Shown: piece after piece, positions 1-5,433 of the stretch
Layout of the letters: each line of letters begins with the position of its first letter
How positions within the stretch are numbered: position 1 is the first letter of the stretch
Assembly (NCBI GenBank): GCA_022842805.1
Contig: JALHOX010000199.1
Coordinates: forward strand, 1-8,322
Direction: 5' to 3'
Source of the DNA: Phycisphaerae bacterium
Lineage (GTDB): Bacteria > Planctomycetota > Phycisphaerae > UBA1845 > Fen-1342
DNA length: 8,322 nt
The notes under the pieces: model-generated
Databases searched by the model: none
Told to the model about the DNA's origin: nothing
The model's input: the letters and a program-made list of their open reading frames with translations, nothing else
Position numbers and translations under genes: made by a program

Positions 1-6
1 AGGCCG

Positions 7-792
7 CTACGAGTGTTTCGGCGTGCGGTGTTCGCCGAGCCATGCGTCGACGACTTCGACCAAAGGCGTCGCCATGCGGTGCAGTGTGCGACTCGGTGGT
101 CGCTGTGCTGCGAAGTCGTCGGCCGACGGCTGGTCGGTTGGGTTTTCGAGACGCTCGAGCGCCGAGAGAACCGCCTCGACCGACTCGTATTCGACCAGCG
201 ACTCAAAGCAGCGATAGTCGGCGTGTTCGCGCTGCACGGGGCGCGAGCTGATGATTCGCGCGCCGTCGCCCTGGTCGTCCCATGCGGGCAGATGAAGCAC
301 GCTGGCGGTGGGGCGTTCGCCCGCGAGCAGGCTCCAGCGCAGGGCATCGGCCCTCACCCGCTGGGGCGCGCGGCCGATGCAGACTTGAAGCAGCCCTTCG
401 CCGGCAAGCGACGCCAGCTCCGGCGGGGCTTCAACGCCGAGCAGCGCGATGATCGCGTCAGCCCGCTGCGTGCCGAGCTCGAGCATGACCTGATCGCCTG
501 TGAGCGATGAGACGCTCATGTGTGCGGCGTGGGCCGCCTCGGCGGCGTCGGTGATGGTTTCTTCGTCGACTTCTTCGACGCGCAGCTCGGTGGCGAGCGG
601 ATGATCGGCGCCGAAGTGATTGCTGAGGATGCGCGGGGCGAACAGCTCGCGCAGCCAGCCGGCCCAGGAGCGGCTCGGGTTGGGTGCGACCTCGACCACG
701 AGGGCGACTTCGTGATCGGTGTGATGCAGGCGGTGCAGCAACGCGATCGCCGGCAGGGCGGACGAACTATCGGCGAGGATCACCAATCGCAT
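7..792 (-). CDS. Formyltransferase-fold protein with replaced catalytic residues
   Basis: The 261-residue product looks like the N-terminal domain of methionyl-tRNA and sugar formyltransferases. It opens with a Rossmann-like strand (MRLVILAD, then HEVALVVEV around residues 27-35). Residues 107-186 follow the family pattern: a strand like 'ADAIIALLGVE', a core strand near 134-139, a helix like 'ALRWSLLAGE', and a D-x-G-D near 173-176. In active enzymes the core reads N-x-H; here the equivalent positions appear to be Gln136 and Cys138, while the Asp of D-x-G-D is kept. Formyl transfer is therefore doubtful, and the protein may be a binding or structural relative. Residues 190-261 match nothing I recognise. 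The start was chosen because a GGAGG lies 7 bases upstream and the homology begins there; the frame stays open further upstream but only as a shadow of the neighbouring gene. The stop is TAG at 7-9. It is the second gene of a pair, overlapping the upstream stop by 13 bases. The fold is inferred by eye. Confidence 0.72.
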   Translation of the reverse strand: MRLVILADSSSALPAIALLHRLHHTDHEVALVVEVAPNPSRSWAGWLRELFAPRILSNHFGADHPLATELRVEEVDEETITDAAEAAHAAHMSVSSLTGDQVMLELGTQRADAIIALLGVEAPPELASLAGEGLLQVCIGRAPQRVRADALRWSLLAGERPTASVLHLPAWDDQGDGARIISSRPVQREHADYRCFESLVEYESVEAVLSALERLENPTDQPSADDFAAQRPPSRTLHRMATPLVEVVDAWLGEHRTPKHS

Positions 793-2066
793 GGGCCGGC
801 CTCCAGGAGACGGGTCAGGGCTTCGTGCATTTCGATGGCCATCAGAACGAACTCGGCGGTTGCGTCGGTTGGGTAGCGCATGCGGGCGTGCGGGCCCGTG
901 ATCGGCTGCGAGCCGGGCAGCGCGCCGTTGCAATCGGCGTCGATGGCGCTCATTTCCTGCGCCGCGACGGTGTCGGCGGCGGCCTGAGCGGCGGCGTTCA
1001 GGAAGTACATGTCGCGATTGCGCTGCCAATATCCCAGCCAGACGCGCGACATCCGCGCCGCGCCCGAGGGGCAGAAAAAGTCGGTCGCGGGCTCGATGAA
1101 TTCGTCGTATCCGCCGGACAGGCGCCCAAAGCAGGCCTGATCGGCCGCGAGGCTGACGGCACACTCGGCGGCGATCCGCGTGTAGCGCTCGCCGGCGCTG
1201 CCGCCGAGGGCGCGGCCGCAGGCGTCGAAGCCGCTGATGGTGAGAGCGACGTGATGCGAGGCGGCGGTGTCGCGCGGGTCCGCGCCCCAGTTGCGGAAGC
1301 CGCCCTCGGGCATGCGCTGATCGGCGAGGGTGTCGAGCACGAGCGTTGCCGCCTCGCGCAGGCCGCCGAGCTGCGTGCGCTGAAAGAGCGCCAGCAGTGC
1401 GGCGCAAACTTCGGTGTAATAGGCCGGCGAGGCGTTCATGTGTTCCGTGCCCCGCGTCCACTGACGCGCGGGAGTGTTGAGATGGCGCACGAGCCAGCGG
1501 CCGGCCTTTGCGGCGCCCTCCAGATATTTCGCAGCGTGGGTGCGATCGTTGGCGGCCAGCAAGGCCTGGATCGCGAGGCTGGTGGACCAGACGCCGCGGG
1601 CTCCGACGCGCGGATCGGGCGGCTGCGGCGCGGGCATTCCCGGCAGTTGAATCGGAATCGGCAGGGGAGACAGCGGGGTGAGTTCGCCCATCGGCAGGCC
1701 GCCATCGTTGTCCTGTGCGTTGAGCAGCCAGTCGGCTTGGCGCAACGCCTCCGCACCGGAGGCGTGGTCATTGGCGAAGGCGCTGTAGCGGAGCAGCGCG
1801 GTGACGAGCATCGCGGTCGAGCCGGCATCCGCACCGGACCATCCCGTCGGCGGACGCAGGGGTTTCGAATAAAAGCCGCTTGCGCCATGACGGGGCGAGG
1901 CCGAACTTGCGTCGCCTGCCGCAGCGGCGGCGCTGGGGCCGGCTGAGGCTGCATGCAGCCATGCGGCCGCGAGCGCGGCGCGCTCGCGCAGCAGCGCCAT
2001 GAACGGCGTCTGCGTGTGCTTGTTCTTCGGATCGGCGGATGAGCCCGCCGCCATGGTTGTCGCCAT
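780..2066 (-). CDS. Alpha/alpha-toroid protein, prenyltransferase/squalene-oxidase repeat type
   Basis: The 428-residue product is mostly alpha-helical with repeated segments typical of the (alpha/alpha) toroid shared by terpenoid cyclases, protein prenyltransferases and some sugar-polymer enzymes. Signature pieces are QDNDGGLP (118-125), MPEGGFRNWG (252-261), paired helices at 160-200 and 215-250, a polar stretch ASPAYYTEV (212-220), a His pair at 271-272, and TDATAEFVL near 410-418. No signal peptide or membrane segment is visible; residues 35-60 are a low-complexity Ala/Ser stretch. I do not see the DxDD motif of squalene-hopene cyclases, so a cyclase role is not supported. The start ATG has AGGTGA only 3 bases upstream, a little close; a second ATG lies four codons on. 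It is first of a two-gene unit with the formyltransferase-like gene, suggesting a joint role, perhaps in carbohydrate or cell-envelope modification. The fold is likely; the substrate is unknown. Confidence 0.75.
   Translation of the reverse strand: MATTMAAGSSADPKNKHTQTPFMALLRERAALAAAWLHAASAGPSAAAAAGDASSASPRHGASGFYSKPLRPPTGWSGADAGSTAMLVTALLRYSAFANDHASGAEALRQADWLLNAQDNDGGLPMGELTPLSPLPIPIQLPGMPAPQPPDPRVGARGVWSTSLAIQALLAANDRTHAAKYLEGAAKAGRWLVRHLNTPARQWTRGTEHMNASPAYYTEVCAALLALFQRTQLGGLREAATLVLDTLADQRMPEGGFRNWGADPRDTAASHHVALTISGFDACGRALGGSAGERYTRIAAECAVSLAADQACFGRLSGGYDEFIEPATDFFCPSGAARMSRVWLGYWQRNRDMYFLNAAAQAAADTVAAQEMSAIDADCNGALPGSQPITGPHARMRYPTDATAEFVLMAIEMHEALTRLLEAGPCDW
800..804 (-). promoter_or_regulatory. 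Shine-Dalgarno GGAGG of the formyltransferase-like gene
   Basis: On the - strand, GGAGG lies 7 bases before the ATG at 792-790. It is inside the end of the upstream coding region. It fixes the start of the downstream gene and suggests translational coupling across the 13-base overlap. Confidence 0.7.
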
Positions 2067-2280
2067 TACTCACCTGATTATTGATCGTGACGAAGGTAGC
2101 GCGATGCGCTCTCGCAGCGGCAGAGAACATAGTCCGTCGGGCGCGAGTCGGAAACCCCGCGGCGTCAGGTTTCATCGCAGGGCTGGGGCGGGGGGCGTCG
2201 GCCGGGGGCATGGTGGATCGAAGCGGCGGGTCGAATTCCCCGTGGGGGGGATGATCAACATCCAGGCGATTTCGAACGCG

Positions 2281-2338
2281 TCGGCCCGGCCTCGCCGCTT
2301 GCCGGTAGCGGCCCGCTCGAGAATCCGGGCCGGGCCGA
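2281..2338. repeat. Nested GC-rich inverted repeat
   Basis: TCGGCCCGGCC at 2281-2291 is perfectly complementary to GGCCGGGCCGA at 2328-2338 (11 bp). Between them GCCGCT (2294-2299) pairs with AGCGGC (2307-2312) around a 7-base loop. No T-run follows on either strand, so it is not a standard intrinsic terminator. It could be a structured leader, a protein site or an insertion-type repeat; the function is not known. Confidence 0.5.
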
Positions 2339-2431
2339 GCAGGGGGCGAGCTGAAGTTGGGCCATATGTTTGAATAATGTTTGGTTTGACCGTGTGGATT
2401 GTCCCACCATTTACCACGGGCGCGGCACTGC

Positions 2432-2465
2432 GGGGCGGTGGAGAAGGGGGAGAGTAGGGGTAGGG
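2432..2465 (+). other. G-rich tract able to form a G-quadruplex
   Basis: The + strand has G-runs of 4, 5, 4 and 3 at 2432-2435, 2446-2450, 2457-2460 and 2463-2465, separated by 10, 6 and 2 bases. This fits a three-tier quadruplex with one long first loop. A second tract at 2185-2208 has runs of 4, 6 and 5. In GC-rich DNA such runs also occur by chance. Confidence 0.35.
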
Positions 2466-2602
2466 CGGCGAAGTTTTTTTGCGGGAATCTCGGCGATTCG
2501 AACCATTCACAGCCCCCAGCTATTGCGGCGGCGGGAGAATACGCTACTCTATTCAGTGTCTGCAAGTCGTTCCAGATTCACAGGTTGAGACGCGATCGGC
2601 GG

Positions 2603-2619
2603 CAAAGTTGTTAACTTTG
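2603..2619. promoter_or_regulatory. AT-rich palindrome upstream of the mraZ promoter
   Basis: CAAAGTT (2603-2609) and AACTTTG (2613-2619) are perfect inverted repeats around GTT. The site stands out as AT-rich in GC-rich DNA and lies about 25 bases upstream of the candidate -35, where an activator or repressor might bind. A T5 run at 2625-2629 follows 5 bases later, so a weak terminator is an alternative reading. Confidence 0.3.
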
Positions 2620-2641
2620 GCAAATTTTTCGCGGTTTCTTC

Positions 2642-2669
2642 TTGCAACGGTCGATGGAAACTGTACATT
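2642..2669 (+). promoter_or_regulatory. Candidate sigma-70-type promoter of mraZ
   Basis: TTGCAA (2642-2647, 4 of 6 to TTGACA) is followed after 16 bases by TACATT (2664-2669, 4 of 6 to TATAAT). Transcription would start near 2676, placing the TGGGA boxes right at the start of the transcript, a sensible position for repression. The match is modest and made by eye. Confidence 0.4.
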
Positions 2670-2680
2670 TGGCGAGCGTC

Positions 2681-2700
2681 GTGGGACGACGTGGGACGAC
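2681..2700 (+). promoter_or_regulatory. Putative MraZ operator: tandem TGGGA boxes
   Basis: The decamer GTGGGACGAC occurs twice in direct succession (2681-2690, 2691-2700), giving TGGGA boxes at 2682-2686 and 2692-2696 with a 5-base spacer. Known MraZ sites are TGGGN-type direct repeats with 5-base spacers upstream of mraZ. Degenerate boxes TGGCG (2670-2674) and TGGCA (2701-2705) flank the pair, but off the 10-base register. The site lies 21 bases before the mraZ ATG. Autorepression of the dcw operon is the expected role. Confidence 0.75.
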
Positions 2701-2721
2701 TGGCAGGTCAGGCCGTGAAAG

Positions 2722-3285
2722 ATGGCATTCAAAGGTGTGCAAAGGCTGCGACTCGACGAGAAAGGGCGAATGGCCCTGAGCGTCGAATTCTGGCGGGCCA
2801 TGCACCCCACGAACGACGGCGACTGGTTCATGGCCGTCCCTGGGCGCCTGCCGCGGACGTACTGGCTGATTCCGAATCGCATCTTCGAGCGCGAGTCGGG
2901 CGCTTTGCCGCATCACGACACGATGTCCGACGACCTGTTCGCCTTCCTCGTTGATGAGGTGGCGGGCAGCGAGGAGTTGCGGCCGGACGGAAATTATCGC
3001 GTCGGGTTGTCTGATGAGTTGCTGAGCGCGATCGGCGCCAGCCGCAAGAAGCCCGACAACGAGTTGGTGGTCACGCCGTTCAACGATCGGCTGATCCTGT
3101 GGAGTGCCGCGAGTTTTGCGGCCTTTAAGAAAGAGATGGAAGAGTCTCGCGGCGATCGGCGGCAGAAGGTGCAGCCGGAACTGCGAACTCTGAGAGCGAA
3201 CGCCGGTGGAGAAGGCAGCAGCGGCGGTGGGCCGCATGCGGAACTGCCCGTCGGCTGGAAGACATATACGGCAGAGCCGAAATAG
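2722..3285 (+). CDS. mraZ: MraZ transcriptional regulator of the dcw cluster
   Basis: MraZ is a DNA-binding regulator with two swapped-hairpin AbrB-like halves that assembles into rings and represses the dcw operon. Both family D-x-x-x-R motifs are present: DEKGR at residues 12-16 in the first half and DGNYR at 89-93 in the second. The segment NDRLILWS (121-128) matches the second-half ending typical of the family. At 187 residues it is longer than the usual 140-150: there is an insertion around residues 28-47 and a Gly/Ser/charged tail from about 142 onward. In the first half the common Ile-Pro after the motif is replaced by Ala-Leu-Ser. The ATG is chosen because homology starts immediately (AFKGVQRLRLDEKGR); the Shine-Dalgarno is weak. 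It is the first gene of the cluster, with matching operator boxes just upstream. Unusually, 351 bases separate it from rsmH. Confidence 0.93.
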   Translation: MAFKGVQRLRLDEKGRMALSVEFWRAMHPTNDGDWFMAVPGRLPRTYWLIPNRIFERESGALPHHDTMSDDLFAFLVDEVAGSEELRPDGNYRVGLSDELLSAIGASRKKPDNELVVTPFNDRLILWSAASFAAFKKEMEESRGDRRQKVQPELRTLRANAGGEGSSGGGPHAELPVGWKTYTAEPK

Positions 3286-3331
3286 CGAACTTTGTTTGGG
3301 TTGGGTTGCGAGGCAGGTCGGTAGAAGTGGT

Positions 3332-3379
3332 GGGGAGACAAGCAGCGACCGATTTTGGCCGGTCGCCGCTTCTCTCCCC
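3332..3379 (+). repeat. Long imperfect hairpin in the mraZ-rsmH spacer
   Basis: GGGGAGA (3332-3338), AAGC (3340-3343) and GCGACCG (3345-3351) pair with CGGTCGC (3360-3366), GCTT (3368-3371) and TCTCCCC (3373-3379). That is 18 base pairs with two symmetric single mismatches (C/C and A/C) and an 8-base loop. No T-run follows, so simple termination is unlikely. Confidence 0.7.
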
Positions 3380-3399
3380 CCAATCACACGGAGGAATCG

Positions 3400-3427
3400 T
3401 TCGAGACAGTTACGCCGACTGTCTGAA
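3400..3427 (+). repeat. Stem-loop in the mraZ-rsmH spacer
   Basis: AGACAGT (3404-3410) pairs perfectly with ACTGTCT (3418-3424) around the loop TACGCCG. The stem extends by TTC/GAA (3400-3402 with 3425-3427) past a single bulged G at 3403, giving 10 pairs. Confidence 0.6.
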
Positions 3428-3429
3428 CG

Positions 3430-3448
3430 CCGCGACAGGATGTCGCGG
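3430..3448 (+). repeat. Compact perfect hairpin in the mraZ-rsmH spacer
   Basis: CCGCGACA (3430-3437) pairs with TGTCGCGG (3441-3448) around a GGA loop, 8 perfect pairs. It begins two bases after the preceding stem-loop ends, so the two could stack. Confidence 0.6.
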
Positions 3449-3484
3449 AACTCCGCCAAGGTGGCACCTCCACCGCGAGCCAAT

Positions 3485-3510
3485 CGCCGTTGCCAAGGAT
3501 GGCGGCGGCG
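3485..3510 (+). repeat. 11-pair hairpin in the mraZ-rsmH spacer
   Basis: CGCCGTTGCCA (3485-3495) pairs with TGGCGGCGGCG (3500-3510) around the loop AGGA. All 11 positions pair; two are T-G (G-U in RNA), which suggests an RNA rather than a DNA structure. Confidence 0.55.
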
Positions 3511-3574
3511 ACACGGCTCGTTCTTAGCGTCGTTCGATTTGGGAACTTATCGGCGTGCGCAGCGGTTGTCCAGT

Positions 3575-3592
3575 CCCGCGCAGTCTCGCGGG
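3575..3592 (+). repeat. GC hairpin 45 bases before the rsmH start
   Basis: CCCGCG (3575-3580) pairs with CGCGGG (3587-3592) around CAGTCT. All six pairs are G-C. It could affect access to the rsmH start or be incidental. Confidence 0.4.
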
Positions 3593-3636
3593 CGCTTCTC
3601 AAGTTTATTACGAATTTCAGGCGTAACAGCGTGGCG

Positions 3637-4539
3637 ATGCCGAACGCGGACCATGAGCCGGTATTGGTGCAGTCCGTGCTGCGCGAGCTTTCGCCGCGGC
3701 CTGGCATGGTCGTGGTCGATGGAACGGTCGGTCTCGGCGGACACGCCGCTGCGATCATTCCGTTGATCTCGCCGGGCGGAACGTATGTCGGTTTGGATGT
3801 CGACGCCGAGATGCTGGCGTCGGCGCGTGAGCGGTTGAAGGAATGGAAGGATTGTCGCGTAGAGCTTGTTCATGCGAGCTACGCCGAGTTCCGCGAGGTA
3901 GTCAGAACAATCGGGTCGCAGCGAGTGGATGCGGTGCTGCTCGATCTCGGCGCGAACTCGGCGCAGCTCGATGATCCGGCGCGTGGCTTTTCGTTTTCCC
4001 GAGATGGTCCGCTCGACATGCGCTTTGATCGGTCGCAGAAGCGAACTGCGGCCGACCTGGTGAACTCGCTGCCCGAGACGGAATTGGCGGACATGATCTA
4101 CGAGCTCGGACAGGATCACGCCAGCCGTCGGATCGCACGGAAAATCTGTCAGGTGCGCCACAAAGCGCGGATCACGACCACGCTGGCTCTGGCCCGCGCG
4201 GTCGAATCGTCTCTGGCGGGCATCTCCGGCGGCGGCGGAAAGATTCATCCCGCGACGCGCGTGTTTCAGGCGTTGCGGATCGCCGTGAATCTTGAGCTCG
4301 ACAATCTGGAGCGCTTTCTCGCCGTCGCGGCGGAGAGCCTGAATGTGGGCGGAAAGCTGATGATCATCAGCTTTCACAGCCTGGAAGACGCGATCGTCAA
4401 GAAATTTCTGCGGGGCCCGGCGGGGGCCTCGCTCAGCGAAATCACGAAGCGCCCAATCGTGGCGGACGATGATGAACGCAAACGGAACCCGCGCAGCCGC
4501 AGCGCAAAAATGCGGGTCTGCGTCAAAGAACACGACTAA
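3637..4539 (+). CDS. rsmH: 16S rRNA (cytosine-1402-N4) methyltransferase RsmH
   Basis: RsmH (MraW) uses S-adenosylmethionine to methylate N4 of C1402 in 16S rRNA, tuning the ribosomal P site. The 300-residue product shows the family landmarks in order: HEPVL at 6-10, the SAM-binding DGTVGLGGH at 28-36, the acidic GLDVD strand after it, LDLGANSAQLDDPARGFSF, LDMRFD, HPATRVFQALRIAVNLEL, SFHSLEDAIVKKF, and the C-terminal NPRSRSAKMRV. Length is near the usual 300-315. The ATG is chosen because HEPVL normally sits within the first ten residues. A GTG two codons upstream (3631) is better spaced from a weak AGG and is a fair alternative. The frame stays open back to 3490, but that part has no family similarity and overlaps RNA-like hairpins. 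It is followed after 22 bases by the LysM gene. Confidence 0.96.
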   Translation: MPNADHEPVLVQSVLRELSPRPGMVVVDGTVGLGGHAAAIIPLISPGGTYVGLDVDAEMLASARERLKEWKDCRVELVHASYAEFREVVRTIGSQRVDAVLLDLGANSAQLDDPARGFSFSRDGPLDMRFDRSQKRTAADLVNSLPETELADMIYELGQDHASRRIARKICQVRHKARITTTLALARAVESSLAGISGGGGKIHPATRVFQALRIAVNLELDNLERFLAVAAESLNVGGKLMIISFHSLEDAIVKKFLRGPAGASLSEITKRPIVADDDERKRNPRSRSAKMRVCVKEHD

Positions 4540-4551
4540 GGCAGGTCGCAC

Positions 4552-4556
4552 GGAGG
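4552..4556 (+). promoter_or_regulatory. Shine-Dalgarno GGAGG of the LysM gene
   Basis: GGAGG lies 5 bases before the ATG at 4562 in the short gap after rsmH. It decides between this start and an in-frame ATG at 4469, which would overlap rsmH by 71 bases. Confidence 0.75.
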
Positions 4557-4561
4557 CGGCG

Positions 4562-5326
4562 ATGGGATTGACATCCGGCATCGCGAAACTGGTTTCACTG
4601 ATCTGGATCGGGGCGGTCGCGTGGAGCATTGATCGCGTCTCGAAGCTGCGCGGCGATGAGCCGGGGGAGACGCCGGTCGCCGCACCCGCGGGGCCGACGC
4701 GCACGCTGCCGTTCGAGGGCGTGGCGCTGGCGGGAACGCCGGGCGGTAGCGACCTCGGTTCGCAGGCCTTCGACCATCGCAGCGCCGCCGCCACGCGGAG
4801 CGACGCGCCGGTCGAGGAGCTGCGCTTCGACGCGATCGGCGAGCCGCCGGCGTTGGTCGCGGAGATGTCGAGCGATCGCATTCTGCCCGCGCTGTTGCAG
4901 ATGGCGCCGCCCCTCGTGGAAGAGATTGTGGAGCCCGAGAGCTACGCCGATGCTCCCGGCGAGGCGGTGCTGGCGATCGGTCCGGTCGAGGAGCCGCCCG
5001 CGGATGAACCTTTGCATGTGCGTCCCGGCGGAACGGCGGAGGTGGCGTCGACGGCGGACGTGGGCGCTGCGCCGTCGGATCCACCGGCGACCGCGGCGGT
5101 CGATGCGGATCGGAGCTACCGCGTCGTGCGCGGCGACACGCTGCATCGGATCGCAAAGCGGAAGTTCGGCAGCGCCGAGCCGGGGCTGATCCAGGCGATT
5201 TTTGAGGCGAACCCGGAACTGAAGAAGCATCCGAACCGGTTGAAAGTCGGGTCCGAAGTGCGGCTGCCCACCTGGCCGCGCGGTGCGGCGATGAGCGGCG
5301 GGCGTGGTTCGTTGGCGCGGAGCTAA
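4562..5326 (+). CDS. Membrane-anchored LysM-domain protein
   Basis: The 254-residue product has one predicted membrane segment at residues 5-23 (IAKLVSLIWIGAVAW), a long acidic Pro/Ala-rich linker, and a C-terminal LysM domain at about 186-236 (YRVVRGDTLHRIAKRKFG, then EANPEL and LKVGSEVRLP). LysM binds N-acetylglucosamine-containing polymers, chiefly peptidoglycan. With a short cytoplasmic N-terminus and no cleavage site that I can see, it is probably a bitopic protein with the LysM outside the cytoplasmic membrane. No catalytic domain is visible, so it is more likely a scaffold or tether than a hydrolase. It occupies the place where ftsL normally follows rsmH; together with its neighbours this suggests a role in septal wall synthesis (inference). 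A 107-base gap with hairpins separates it from ftsL. Confidence 0.85.
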   Translation: MGLTSGIAKLVSLIWIGAVAWSIDRVSKLRGDEPGETPVAAPAGPTRTLPFEGVALAGTPGGSDLGSQAFDHRSAAATRSDAPVEELRFDAIGEPPALVAEMSSDRILPALLQMAPPLVEEIVEPESYADAPGEAVLAIGPVEEPPADEPLHVRPGGTAEVASTADVGAAPSDPPATAAVDADRSYRVVRGDTLHRIAKRKFGSAEPGLIQAIFEANPELKKHPNRLKVGSEVRLPTWPRGAAMSGGRGSLARS

Positions 5327-5334
5327 TTCGCTCA

Positions 5335-5394
5335 GGCGGCGCGCCCGGCGAATCGCGATAGACTGCGACCGGAGCGGGCGTGCGACGCGCCGCC
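5335..5394 (+). repeat. Fold-back structure between the LysM gene and ftsL
   Basis: GGCGGCGCG (5335-5343) is perfectly complementary to CGCGCCGCC (5386-5394). Inside, CGCCCG (5342-5347) can pair with CGGGCG (5375-5380), and TCGC (5353-5356) with GCGA (5365-5368). Most of the gap can thus fold into one extended stem, with some competition between pairings. Confidence 0.45.
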
Positions 5395-5411
5395 GCGATC
5401 GCGGACTTTTT
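5393..5411 (+). terminator. Weak terminator-like palindrome plus T-run
   Basis: The palindrome CCGCGATCGCGG (5393-5404) is followed after two bases by TTTTT (5407-5411). As RNA it can form only a four- to five-pair stem with a tiny loop, so full termination is unlikely. It competes with the larger upstream fold-back for bases 5393-5394, so partial attenuation between the LysM gene and ftsL is possible. Confidence 0.25.
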
Positions 5412-5433
5412 GGATTCACGGGTGCTTTGAACG

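Larger units (their letters stand above)
2067..2721. other. Divergent intergenic region without a convincing gene
   Basis: These 655 bases separate the - strand toroid gene from mraZ. Reading frames here are short, Arg/Pro/Ser-rich and resemble no protein family, so I call no gene. The stretch contains a nested GC-rich inverted repeat (2281-2338), G-rich tracts (2185-2208 and 2432-2465), an AT-rich island (about 2363-2390) with the -10-like AATAAT at 2373-2378 but no good -35, a T7 run at 2474-2480 without a good preceding stem, an AT-rich palindrome (2603-2619), and the mraZ promoter/operator. No clear promoter for the - strand gene could be picked out. Confidence 0.6.
3286..3636 (+). ncRNA. 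Hairpin-rich mraZ-rsmH spacer, candidate structured leader RNA
   Basis: This 351-base gap contains no convincing gene but at least five strong stem-loops in a row on the transcribed strand: 3332-3379, 3400-3427, 3430-3448, 3485-3510 and 3575-3592, plus a weak one at 3460-3474 (GGTGG/CCACC). Stems of 18, 10, 8, 11 and 6 pairs in about 260 bases look like more than background even for GC-rich DNA. None is followed by a T-run. It may be a cis-acting leader controlling rsmH and the rest of the operon, an RNase processing region, or an independent small RNA. A structured 'mraW' leader is known upstream of the same gene in Actinobacteria; I cannot show this is related. It matches no RNA class I recognise (tmRNA, SRP RNA, RNase P RNA, 6S). 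Confidence 0.35.

Noticed and set aside
793..1461. Upstream extension of the formyltransferase-like frame
   Set aside because: It is Arg/His-rich and lies fully inside the toroid gene in another frame; GGAGG and the homology both point to the ATG at 792.
684..1946. Long + strand open frame opposite the toroid gene
   Set aside because: It is a GC-rich shadow with Arg/Gly/Ala-rich sequence and no recognisable domain; the - strand frame has clear toroid repeats.
2494..2504. tRNA T-loop-like GGTTCGAATCG on the - strand
   Set aside because: The flanking five bases on each side do not pair into a T stem, and no acceptor or anticodon arms could be found.
1999..2588. Small + strand frames in the divergent region
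   Set aside because: They lack good ribosome sites and family similarity, and their Arg/Ser/Gly-rich composition fits chance frames in GC-rich DNA.
3297..3305. TGGG repeats just after mraZ as further MraZ boxes
   Set aside because: Their period is 5 bases rather than 10, so they do not fit the TGGGN-N5 pattern.
3490..3636. In-frame 49-codon N-terminal extension of rsmH from a TTG
   Set aside because: RsmH proteins begin just before HEPVL; the extension has no family similarity and overlaps RNA-like hairpins.
4469..4561. Earlier ATG for the LysM gene
   Set aside because: It would overlap rsmH by 71 bases, while the ATG at 4562 has GGAGG 5 bases upstream and starts right before the membrane helix.
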